This document shows, piece by piece, positions 7,106 through 14,482 of a DNA stretch of 64,000 nucleotides. Each line of letters begins with the position of its first letter. Within the stretch, counting starts at the first letter, position 1. This DNA comes from DASXTW01 sp036505215 (lineage in GTDB: Bacteria > Actinomycetota > UBA4738), in NCBI GenBank assembly GCA_036505215.1, contig DASXTW010000087.1:33934-97933 (forward strand), in the 5' to 3' direction. The notes below the pieces were generated by a model. It made no database searches, was not told where the DNA came from, and was given only the letters and a program-made list of their open reading frames with translations. A program made the position numbers and the translations under genes.

Positions 7106-9802
7106 TCAGGCCGTCATCCCGTGGCACTTCTTGTACTTCTTGCCCGAACCGCACGGGCAGGGGGCGTTGCGAGGAATCTTGTCCCCGACGGACTGGGCGC
7201 TGCCAACTGCGGGGCCCGCCGCGCCCTCGTCACCGTGAGAGAGCTGGACCCGTTGCGGCCGGGGTCGGGCCGGCTCATCCTGACGCACCAGCTCGACGCG
7301 GTAGATGTAGCGAACGAACTCCTCCTGGATGGCCGCCTTCATCTCCTGGAACATGTCGAAGGCCTCGCGCTGATATTCCACCAGGGGATCGCGCTGGCCG
7401 TAGGCGCGGAGCCCGATGCCCTCCTGCAGGTAGTCCATCTCGTACAGGTGCTCGCGCCACTTGTTGTCGATGATCGAGAGCAGGACCATCCGCTCCAGCT
7501 CCCGGAGGATCGGGTCGGCCGCGCTCTCGTCGGTTCCGAGGTCGCGCTCCTTCTGTTCGTACGCCTCGTAGGCGTCCTGAAGAGCGAGCTCCAGCACCTC
7601 CTCGGCGCTGTCGATCTCCTCCAGCGCGGCCTTGGTCAGCCGGGTCGGGTACACCGACGACAGCGCGGCCACCAGGCCCTCCAGGTCCCACTCCTCGGGG
7701 TAGACGTCCTTCGAGACGTACTGTCCGACCGTCTGTTCGATCACCTCGGACACGTACTCCAGCGCCTCTTCCTTGAGGTCTCGTCCCTCCAGGATCTTCC
7801 GGCGTTCCCCGTAGATCACCTTGCGCTGGGTGTTCATGACCTCGTCGTACTTCAGAACGTTCTTGCGGATCTCGAAGTTCTGCTCCTCGACGTTCTTCTG
7901 CGCGGTCTCGATGGCCCGAGTCACCAACTTGGCCTGGATGGGCTCGTCCTCCGGCCAGTTGAATCGATCCATGATCTTTCCGATCCGGTCGGAGGCGAAC
8001 AGACGCATCAGGTCGTCCCCCAACGACAGGTAGAAGCGTGACTCACCGGGGTCCCCCTGGCGGCCGGACCGGCCTCGGAGCTGGTTGTCGATCCGCCGCG
8101 ACTCGTGTCGCTCGGTGCCCAGGACGTACAGGCCACCCAGCTCGACCACCTCGTCGTGCTCGGCGTCGGTCTGCTTCTTGAACTTCTCGTAGATCGGCCG
8201 GTACTCGGCCTCGTAGTCCTCGCGCTCCTCAGGATCCATCTCGAACAGCAGGTAGCGATCGTTGTCGAAGCCGCGGGCGGCCATCTCCTGGCGGGCCAGG
8301 TACTCGGGGTTGCCGCCGAGCAGGATGTCCACGCCTCGGCCGGCCATGTTCGTGGCCACGGTGACCGCGCCCCGGCGCCCGGCCTGGGCCACGATCATCG
8401 CCTCCTTCTCGTGCTGCTTGGCGTTCAGGACGTGGTGGGGAATCCCTCGTCGGTTCAAGTACCCCGACAGCCGCTCGGACTTCTCGATGGAGACCGTGCC
8501 CACAAGGATCGGCTGCCCCTGCTCGTTGCGCTCCACGATGTCCTCGGTCACGGCCCGCCACTTGGCGTCCTCGTTCTTGTAGATCAGGTCCTGCTGGTCG
8601 GTCCGGATCATGGGCCGGTTCGTGGGGACGTCGTTGACGGAGAGCTTGTAGACCTCCTCGAACTCACGGGCCTGGGTCCTGGCGGTGCCGGTCATGCCGG
8701 CCAGCTTCTCGTACATCCGAAAGTAGTTCTGGATGGTGATGGTGGCCAGGGTCTGGTTCTCTTCCTTGACCCTGACGCTCTCCTTCGCCTCGATGGCTTG
8801 GTGCAGACCCTCCGAGTACCGACGCCCTTCCAGGACCCGCCCGGTGAACTCGTCGACGATCTTCACCTCGCCCTGGGTCACGATGTAGTCGACGTCCCGC
8901 TTGTACAGCTCCTTGGCCCGGATCGCGTTGTACAGGTAGTGGACGAGCGGGGTGTTCACGTGATCGAAGAGGTTCTCGATCCCGAGTTCCTTCTCGACCT
9001 TCTCCACCCCGGGTTCCAGGACCGAGACGGTGCGCTTCTGCTCATCGACCTCGTAGTCGACGTCACGCCGGAGACGCGGTCCCATCCGGGCGAAGGTCTG
9101 ATACCACTTCGCCGAGTCGGCCACCATGCCGCTGATGATCAGGGGGGTCCTGGCCTCATCGATGAGGATGGAGTCCACCTCGTCCACGATGGCGAAGTGA
9201 TGCCCCCGCTGGACCATATCCGCGGTCTGCATGGCCATGTTGTCCCTGAGGTAGTCGAACCCGAACTCACTGTTGGTGCCGTACGTGATGTCGGCGGCGT
9301 AGGCCGGGCGACGCTGCTCCGGAGACATCTGGGCCTGGATCAGGCCGACAGAGATCCCCAGCGCCCGGTAGATCGGCCCCATCCACTCCGAGTCGCGCTT
9401 GGCCAGATAGTCGTTGACCGTGACCAGGTGGACCCCGTTTCCCCCCAGGGCGTTCAGGTATGTGGGCAGGGTCGAGACCAGCGTCTTTCCTTCACCGGTC
9501 TTCATCTCGGCGATCCTGCCCTCGTGGAGGACGACACCGCCCATGAGCTGGACGTCGAAATGACGCTGCCCGATCGTTCGCTTGGCCGCCTCCCGGACCA
9601 GGGCGAAGGCCTCGGGGATCAGGTCGTCAGGCTGCTCGCCCTCGCCCAGCCGCCGCTTGAACTCGTCGGTCTTCCCGATGATCTCGGCGTCGGACAGCTC
9701 CTCGATCTCATGCTCGAAGGAGTTGATCAGCCGAACGTATTCCTCCAGGCGCTTCCGCCTGCGCCCTTCGCCTAATTGTCCGAGCTTCTCCAGACCAACC
9801 AA
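7106..9802 (-). CDS. secA: Preprotein translocase ATPase SecA
   Basis: SecA (898 aa) drives protein export through SecYEG. In order: N-terminal helix, DEAD motor 1 with MKTGEGKT (near residue 100) and VDEVDSILIDEARTPL (near 205), preprotein cross-linking region, motor 2 with TNMAGRGVDILLGG, scaffold and helical wing, and a C-terminal zinc site CPCGSGKKYKKCH. Length is normal. The start is TTG 9802, with AGGAG 7 nt upstream, and there is no in-frame ATG nearby. It is followed 6 nt later by prfB. The hpf-regulator operon lies upstream, as hpf does beside secA in mycobacteria. Confidence 0.95.
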   Translation of the reverse strand: MVGLEKLGQLGEGRRRKRLEEYVRLINSFEHEIEELSDAEIIGKTDEFKRRLGEGEQPDDLIPEAFALVREAAKRTIGQRHFDVQLMGGVVLHEGRIAEMKTGEGKTLVSTLPTYLNALGGNGVHLVTVNDYLAKRDSEWMGPIYRALGISVGLIQAQMSPEQRRPAYAADITYGTNSEFGFDYLRDNMAMQTADMVQRGHHFAIVDEVDSILIDEARTPLIISGMVADSAKWYQTFARMGPRLRRDVDYEVDEQKRTVSVLEPGVEKVEKELGIENLFDHVNTPLVHYLYNAIRAKELYKRDVDYIVTQGEVKIVDEFTGRVLEGRRYSEGLHQAIEAKESVRVKEENQTLATITIQNYFRMYEKLAGMTGTARTQAREFEEVYKLSVNDVPTNRPMIRTDQQDLIYKNEDAKWRAVTEDIVERNEQGQPILVGTVSIEKSERLSGYLNRRGIPHHVLNAKQHEKEAMIVAQAGRRGAVTVATNMAGRGVDILLGGNPEYLARQEMAARGFDNDRYLLFEMDPEEREDYEAEYRPIYEKFKKQTDAEHDEVVELGGLYVLGTERHESRRIDNQLRGRSGRQGDPGESRFYLSLGDDLMRLFASDRIGKIMDRFNWPEDEPIQAKLVTRAIETAQKNVEEQNFEIRKNVLKYDEVMNTQRKVIYGERRKILEGRDLKEEALEYVSEVIEQTVGQYVSKDVYPEEWDLEGLVAALSSVYPTRLTKAALEEIDSAEEVLELALQDAYEAYEQKERDLGTDESAADPILRELERMVLLSIIDNKWREHLYEMDYLQEGIGLRAYGQRDPLVEYQREAFDMFQEMKAAIQEEFVRYIYRVELVRQDEPARPRPQRVQLSHGDEGAAGPAVGSAQSVGDKIPRNAPCPCGSGKKYKKCHGMTA

Positions 9803-9904
9803 TGAAAACTCCTAAGGGGTTGTTCAGGGGACCGACTCCCGATTATAGGGTCGGCCTCTGAGAGAAACGCCTGAGCACCGTCGAACCTTCCCGAAGGGTC
9901 CATG

Positions 9905-10014
9905 TCGGGGGGCTACCGCTCGGCTTCGCCTCGCTACTTGAGCCCCCCGAACCCCCGGGCGGGGGGCTACCGCTCGGCTTCGCCTCGCTACCTTGAGCTC
10001 CCGAACCCCCCGGC
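9905..10014. repeat. Two tandem copies of a GC-rich hairpin repeat
   Basis: Each copy is about 54 nt and reads, in pieces, GGGGGGCTACCGCTCGG, CTTCGCCTCGCTAC(C)TTGAG, then CCCGAACCCCC. In copy 1, TCGGGGGGCT (9905-9914) and AGCCCCCCGA (9941-9950) form a perfect 10-bp stem. Copy 2 has a few changes. The core (CTACCGCT ... CGCTACTTGAG) recurs at 15781-15808 and 55108-55246, and degraded at 34259-34288. Here it lies directly after the response-regulator stop codon and ahead of secA, so it may act as a terminator. Confidence 0.75.
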
Positions 10015-10019
10015 GGGGC

Positions 10020-10763
10020 TTACTTGATCTCGAGGAGCTTCTCGCGGACGGCGTACACCACCGCCTCCATCCGGGAATGGAGGTGCAGCTTCTCCAAGAT
10101 GTTGCGGATGTGGTTTTTCACCGTGTTCTCGGAGATGAACAACTGCTTGGCGATGTCCCGATTGTTCAGGCCCTGGGCCACCAGCTTGAGCACTTCCATC
10201 TCCCGCTCGGTGAGCCGGGGGGCAGGGAGCTGTTGGCGCTCATCGGCCCGCCTGGACATGGCAGCGAACTCGGCGAGCAGCTTGGCCGCCATCGAGGGAG
10301 AGATCCTGGACTGGCCCGCCCACACCGACCTGACCGCGCCGGCCACCTCGTCGATCGAGATCTCCTTGAGGAGGTAGCCGGCGGCGCCTGCCTTGATGGC
10401 GTCGTACAGATCGGCCTCCTCGTCGGAGATCGTGAGCATCAGGATCTTCACGTGGGGCAGGAGCTCCTTGATCTGCTGGGTTGCCTCGATCCCGGAGCGA
10501 TGGGGCATCCGAACGTCCATCAGGATCACGTCCGGCATGGTCTCCTGGGCCTTCTGGACCGCCTCGTTCCCGTCCCCGGCCTCGCCGACCACCTCGATGT
10601 CCTTCTCCTGCTTGAGGACCATCTGGAGGCCCCGCCGGAAGAGGGCATGGTCGTCGACGATCAAGACCTTGAGCCTCTCGACGTCGGCTTTGGTAGCCGA
10701 TTCCTTGGCCACGGACCCCCCGGGTCCTAGTGGGGACGGCATGATCCGGATTGCGTGCCCCAT
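10020..10763 (-). CDS. NarL/FixJ-type response regulator
   Basis: A receiver domain (about residues 30-150) has the acidic pair in IVDDHALF, phospho-acceptor Asp in DVILMDVRMP (residue 83 counted from ATG 10763) and the conserved Lys in LLKEIS. A C-terminal LuxR-type helix-turn-helix follows (LTEREMEVLKLVAQG, ISENTVKNHI). It is a phosphorylation-controlled transcription factor; no histidine kinase is in the window. The start is uncertain: ATG 10763, ATG 10742 and a GTG nearer the receiver are possible, and none has a strong ribosome site. It follows hpf by 21 nt on the same strand, so ribosome hibernation and this regulator probably share a transcript. Confidence 0.9.
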   Translation of the reverse strand: MGHAIRIMPSPLGPGGSVAKESATKADVERLKVLIVDDHALFRRGLQMVLKQEKDIEVVGEAGDGNEAVQKAQETMPDVILMDVRMPHRSGIEATQQIKELLPHVKILMLTISDEEADLYDAIKAGAAGYLLKEISIDEVAGAVRSVWAGQSRISPSMAAKLLAEFAAMSRRADERQQLPAPRLTEREMEVLKLVAQGLNNRDIAKQLFISENTVKNHIRNILEKLHLHSRMEAVVYAVREKLLEIK

Positions 10764-10784
10764 GAGAACTAGTCTTGGGAGATT

Positions 10785-11108
10785 CTAGACCATCGGTCCA
10801 GCCTGTCGGCGATCCCGGAGCTTCCCTCGGTACCTGGTTATCTGGCGCTCCAGTCGCTGGATCACCTGGTCGAGTGCTGTGTCGACGTCCTGGCCGGAGC
10901 CCGCCGCTCGAAAGACGTGCCTGGCGGTATCGCACGCCACCTCGACCCGATGGCTGCCGTTGATCCGAGGGTTGTGCTCCTGGGTGACCTCGATCTCCAG
11001 CCGTCTGACCCTGGGTTCGAGCCGCGCGATCTTGGCCGTCTTGTGCTCGGCCGTCTTTCGGATCTGATCCGTTATGCGGACTCCTCGGCCCTTGAGGACG
11101 AGATCCAC
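10785..11108 (-). CDS. hpf: Ribosome hibernation factor, short HPF/RaiA type
   Basis: A 107-residue RaiA/HPF domain (MDLVLKGRGVRITDQIRK start, IEVTQEHNPRINGSHRVEVACD core, then a basic helix QRLERQITRYRGKLRDR). The family binds the 30S decoding region and silences ribosomes in stationary phase. Most actinobacterial HPFs are the long form with a C-terminal dimerisation domain; here the protein ends right after the RaiA domain. It follows the raiA-type RNA and comF on the same strand and precedes a response-regulator gene. Confidence 0.9.
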   Translation of the reverse strand: MDLVLKGRGVRITDQIRKTAEHKTAKIARLEPRVRRLEIEVTQEHNPRINGSHRVEVACDTARHVFRAAGSGQDVDTALDQVIQRLERQITRYRGKLRDRRQAGPMV

Positions 11109-11157
11109 TCGTCATCCCTCCCTTTCCGGGGGTCTACGTTCGGCTTCGGGCGGAGGT

Positions 11158-11337
11158 GCGAAACGGCTCCCACCTGGCTGACCTGGTCTTTGGCCCCACA
11201 CTCGCCTGCGGAGGGGTTCGCCGCCGAAGAGGCGGTTTAGCGCCTTCTCCCGAGCGGCAAGGCCGCGCGGGGCAGGACTTACATCTAAGCCGCACCATGC
11301 TCAGCGACCAACGGTCGCCTTACGTGGGTCGTTTCGC
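11158..11337 (-). ncRNA. raiA-motif structured RNA (candidate)
   Basis: The 245-nt gap between comF and hpf holds a strongly structured RNA on their strand. It closes with GCGAAACG (11337-11330) pairing perfectly with CGTTTCGC (11165-11158), and next to it CCCAC (11328-11324) pairs with GTGGG (11173-11169). Inside are further GC helices such as CCGCC TCTTC GGCGG. From memory, the raiA motif is a roughly 200-nt noncoding RNA of Firmicutes and Actinobacteria found between comFC and raiA/hpf genes, and both position and size fit. I have not matched it to the covariance model. Confidence 0.68.
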
Positions 11338-11353
11338 CTGCGACTAGCATCGA

Positions 11354-12127
11354 CTACCGGGAGGACCTCCCCCGGGCAACCACAGACCCAGGCGGGAACC
11401 TAGCCGGATTATAACAACGGCCCGGGACGCCCCCTCCCAGAGACCTCGCGGCCGTGAGGACGCCGACTTCGGCTGCGCCCGCCCTGCGCAGCACGGTGGC
11501 GCACTCGGCCGCCGTTGCTCCACTCGTGAGCACGTCGTCCACGAGCACGACTCGGACGGATTGCACCGGCCCGGCTGCGGCGAAGGCGCCTTGCAGAGCC
11601 CGGCGTCGTTCCGGCCCGGCCCTGCGGGCCTGGGGTGCCGTCTCAACAGCCCGGCGGAGGAGCGCTCGCACCGGCCACCCGGCCAGCGCCCCGACCGCGA
11701 GAGCCAGCACTTCGGCCTGGTCGTACCCGCGCTCCCGCCTGCGTCGCGCTCCAAGCGGCACCCACGTCACGACCGATGGCTCATCCTGCCCACCGGCTCC
11801 GCCGACCGGCGGCGCGCGGGCCAGGGCTTCCACCATCGAAGGTGCGAACGCCTGGGCCACGTGCGAAAGACCCGAGAACTTGAGGCGCAAGAGCGCAGAC
11901 CGGACCGGCCCCTCGTAGAGGAACGCCGAGCGAGACCAGCCGATGACCGAAGGGGGGCAATCGCCGCACATCCCGATCCAGTCCTCGAGCGGCCGTCCGC
12001 ATCGCCGGCAACCGGGAGGGGCCAGCAGGGCAACGCGGGCCGCGCAGCCCGGGCAGAAGGGCCAGGAGCGGTGGCCGCACCCGACGCATCGTTTGGGGAA
12101 AAGGACATCCAGCAGCCGGTCCAGCAT
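11354..12127 (-). CDS. comF: ComF family phosphoribosyltransferase-like protein
   Basis: The N terminus carries a double zinc-binding motif (FPKRCVGCG, FCPGCAARVA, CRRCGRP, MCGDCPP). It is followed by a type I phosphoribosyltransferase fold with ERGYDQAEVLA and the PRPP loop VVLVDDVLTSGAT (about residues 190-203). The length (257 aa) is typical of ComFC, a cytoplasmic protein linked to DNA uptake whose exact reaction is unsettled. It lies upstream of the structured RNA and hpf, matching the comF-hpf-secA order seen in mycobacteria. The C-terminal tail is low complexity. Confidence 0.88.
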   Translation of the reverse strand: MLDRLLDVLFPKRCVGCGHRSWPFCPGCAARVALLAPPGCRRCGRPLEDWIGMCGDCPPSVIGWSRSAFLYEGPVRSALLRLKFSGLSHVAQAFAPSMVEALARAPPVGGAGGQDEPSVVTWVPLGARRRRERGYDQAEVLALAVGALAGWPVRALLRRAVETAPQARRAGPERRRALQGAFAAAGPVQSVRVVLVDDVLTSGATAAECATVLRRAGAAEVGVLTAARSLGGGVPGRCYNPARFPPGSVVARGRSSR

Positions 12128-12196
12128 GCCCGAAGGCTAGCGGCCGCCACCGACAACTCGCCCCGGTTGACCGACGTGTCGCTGCGGCGGAGGCGG

Positions 12197-12922
12197 TCAG
12201 GGAATCTGCAACGACAACGGATCGCCGGCCTCGCCGGACGGAATCTTCATCACCACCTGGAGCGAATGGACGGAGCGCATCAAAGGGTACGTGACCGTGC
12301 GTCGCTCGCCAGGGCCTCGTGGCTCCGACAGCCTAGACCCCGCTTCGTCTGGAAGCCTCTCGAGCTCGGCCCCGTCGGCCATCAATACGGCCCAGGCCCC
12401 GCCGTCGGGCCCCTCCACGGCCGCCGCGTCGCCGGACCCCTTCGGCTGCCACAACACCGCAGCGGAGTCCCACCCGAGCTCCACGCGCTCCACATGAAAG
12501 GACAGATCGCCTGCCCGAAAAAGCTTCGCGACATGGATGGTTCCCTTGCGCACGTCGCTCCGCGGCCAGGGGATAGTGAACGGACGACCTGAGTAGGGAT
12601 ACGACCTGCCCCCGTCGACCCGCAGGGACGACTCGACCATGTACCAGGACGCTTCCATCTCCGACACGGCGACTTCGAACGGGACGAAGAGGTCTCGGTT
12701 GGGGGCCACGTCCAGGAGCCGGTCTTCGAGGACGATGGGCATTGCCGGGCCGGCCGGGATCCGGGCCACCCTGGCCCAGTCGAACTTGACCGCGTGGGGA
12801 TCCCCGTCTCCTCCCTTGAGCACGAAGGCGCCCTTGATCGAGGCGGGGAACCGTTCGAACCGAATCTGGACGCGCACCGGCAACTCGCCCAAGCCGGTGG
12901 CGTCCCGGTCTGCGCTCTTCAC
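12197..12922 (-). CDS. Unknown protein, last gene of the SAM by-product operon
   Basis: This 241-residue protein has no signal peptide, membrane helix or motif that I recognise. It looks beta-rich (for example RVQIRFERFPASIKGAFVL, SWYMVESSLRVDGG, GTIHVAKLFRAGDLSFHVER), which might suit an immunoglobulin or arrestin-like fold; that is a guess. GTG 12922 overlaps the mtnA stop as GTGA, so translation is coupled to methionine-salvage genes. Codon use and GC match the neighbours. Confidence 0.75.
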   Translation of the reverse strand: MKSADRDATGLGELPVRVQIRFERFPASIKGAFVLKGGDGDPHAVKFDWARVARIPAGPAMPIVLEDRLLDVAPNRDLFVPFEVAVSEMEASWYMVESSLRVDGGRSYPYSGRPFTIPWPRSDVRKGTIHVAKLFRAGDLSFHVERVELGWDSAAVLWQPKGSGDAAAVEGPDGGAWAVLMADGAELERLPDEAGSRLSEPRGPGERRTVTYPLMRSVHSLQVVMKIPSGEAGDPLSLQIP

Positions 12923-14049
12923 GCCGGAACCTCCGTTGCGATCCCCGAGCCCTCCCCCGGCCCAGCGCCCCGGCGGGCCAGACGCTTCAAAGAGGACGGG
13001 TACGGAGGCCGGATAACCCCCCGGTCGGTGACGATGGCGGTGATGAGCGCGGCGGGAGTGACGTCGAACGCGAGGTTGAGCGCCGGTGTGCGCTCGGGGG
13101 CGAACGGGACCCCGAGGGGCTCTGTGACCTCACGCGGGTCGCGCTCCTCGATGACGACGGCTTCGCCGGTCGGCGTGTCGAGGTCGACGCTGGAGAAGGG
13201 GGCCGCGACATAGAACGGGATCCGATGATGGGCGGCCAGCACCGCCAGCGGGTACGTGCCCACCTTGTTGACCACGTCCCCGTTCTCGGCGATCCGGTCA
13301 GCCCCGACCACGACGGCATCCACCAGTCCGCTGGCCATGAGCGACCCCGCCGCTGCGTCCGGCACCAGCGTCATCGGCACCTCGAAGCGCTGCAGCTCCC
13401 ACGCGGTGAGCCGGGCCCCCTGGAGGACGGGCCTCGTCTCATCAACCCAGACGTGGATGTGCTTGCCCATGTGGTGGGCCGCCGCAATGACCCCCTGGGC
13501 GGTTCCCCACCCTCCTGTGGCCAGCGCGCCCGTGTTGCAGTGGGTGAGGACGTTCGCCTTCTCTGGAAGCAGCTCGCCACCGAGGCGTCCGATCTCCTCG
13601 CACGAGGCTTCGTCCTCGAGGGCAATCCTGGTGGCCTCTTCCATCACCACACGACGCACGATGCTCGCTCCCTCCCGGCCTTTCGCGACATCGGATCGGG
13701 CTGCTCGATCGGCCACCTGTGTGATCCTGTCCACCGCCCATGAGATGTTCGCAGCAGTCGGCCGGCTCGCGTTCAGCAGCTTTCCGGCTCGGGCCAGATC
13801 GCGGAGGACACCGCTCGGTCCTCGCGCCTTCGAATGACGAGCGGCGAGGGCCATCCCGTAGGCTGCGGCGATCCCGAGGAGCGGGGCACCTCGAACCGCC
13901 ATCGTCCTGATCGCCTCGGCCACGTCCTCGGGCATGCGAGCCCTGAGATATCGCTCCGCCCGAGGAAGCCTCCGCTGGTCCAGGATCCGCACGATCCCGC
14001 CGGCCCACTCCACCGGCGTCACGGGGACCTTGCCTGCGAACTCTCTCAC
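12919..14049 (-). CDS. mtnA: S-methyl-5-thioribose-1-phosphate isomerase
   Basis: MtnA (376 aa) converts methylthioribose-1-phosphate to methylthioribulose-1-phosphate in salvage of methylthioadenosine. Seen are MAVRGAPLLGIAAAYG, the catalytic-Cys region LTHCNTGALATGGWGTA, WVDETRPVLQGARLTAWEL, and the catalytic Asp in VVGADRIAENGDVVNKVGTY. The start is GTG 14049, overlapping the aldolase stop as GTGA. The C-terminal 25 residues extend beyond the enzyme core. The neighbouring aldolase, purine nucleoside phosphorylase and SAH hydrolase support the assignment. Confidence 0.95.
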   Translation of the reverse strand: MREFAGKVPVTPVEWAGGIVRILDQRRLPRAERYLRARMPEDVAEAIRTMAVRGAPLLGIAAAYGMALAARHSKARGPSGVLRDLARAGKLLNASRPTAANISWAVDRITQVADRAARSDVAKGREGASIVRRVVMEEATRIALEDEASCEEIGRLGGELLPEKANVLTHCNTGALATGGWGTAQGVIAAAHHMGKHIHVWVDETRPVLQGARLTAWELQRFEVPMTLVPDAAAGSLMASGLVDAVVVGADRIAENGDVVNKVGTYPLAVLAAHHRIPFYVAAPFSSVDLDTPTGEAVVIEERDPREVTEPLGVPFAPERTPALNLAFDVTPAALITAIVTDRGVIRPPYPSSLKRLARRGAGPGEGSGIATEVPA

Positions 14050-14474
14050 CCTCCAGCCGCTCCCTTGTCGCGGGCCTGGCGCACGGTCAGTTCGACCGCG
14101 CGCATCAGCGAGGTGGCGAACACGTAGACGCCATGCTCGCCCGAGATCACCTCTCCTCCCGGAACCGTGCCCGGCGGGTGGGCATGGACCACGGCCCCCC
14201 GGCCTCGTTCCCGATACAGGCGACGGTGCACGGCAAGATCGCTGGACGCCCCGTCCAGGGCGGCCTCCAGCGGTCCGGCCACGAGGTGCTGCATATCCAG
14301 CCCATCCAGAGGAGCTCCCGCACGCGTGATCACGATCGTCGTCCCGTCGAACGTCGAGAGGTTTCCTTCCGTCCCCCTGACCAGCCCGAGCGAGAAGAGG
14401 GCCCGGCCGGCCGAGCGAAAGGGATCAGTCGCTGGCTCGGCGTCGGTTCGCTTCGTGCTCCTCCGCGCCGTCAC
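14046..14474 (-). CDS. Class II aldolase-like protein, internally shortened
   Basis: A 142-residue protein starting at GTG 14474, 8 nt after the ahcY stop. It keeps the class II aldolase N terminus (LVRGTEGNLSTFDG), SSDLAVHRRLY (normally SSE, catalytic Glu changed to Asp), the metal pair VVHAHPPGT, and the third His in GEHGVYVF. Only about 15 residues separate HAH from GEHG, against roughly 50-60 in normal members of about 200 residues, so the central segment is missing. By context it may act on methylthioribulose-1-phosphate, either as an MtnB-like dehydratase or as the aldolase of the DHAP shunt. It overlaps mtnA by 4 nt. Activity with this deletion is doubtful. Confidence 0.8.
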   Translation of the reverse strand: MTARRSTKRTDAEPATDPFRSAGRALFSLGLVRGTEGNLSTFDGTTIVITRAGAPLDGLDMQHLVAGPLEAALDGASSDLAVHRRLYRERGRGAVVHAHPPGTVPGGEVISGEHGVYVFATSLMRAVELTVRQARDKGAAGG

Positions 14475-14482
14475 AATTCGGT

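Noticed and set aside
8105..9775. A 556-codon open frame on the plus strand opposite secA
   Set aside because: It is the antisense shadow of secA; composition is dominated by His, Gly and Leu from complement codons, with no domain, and secA itself is unmistakable.
11127..11150. A further copy of the dispersed hairpin repeat (GGGGGTCTACGTTCGGCTTCGG)
   Set aside because: Only CTACG and GGCTTCGG fragments match, the CGCTACTTGAG half is missing, and the sequence lies beside the structured RNA.
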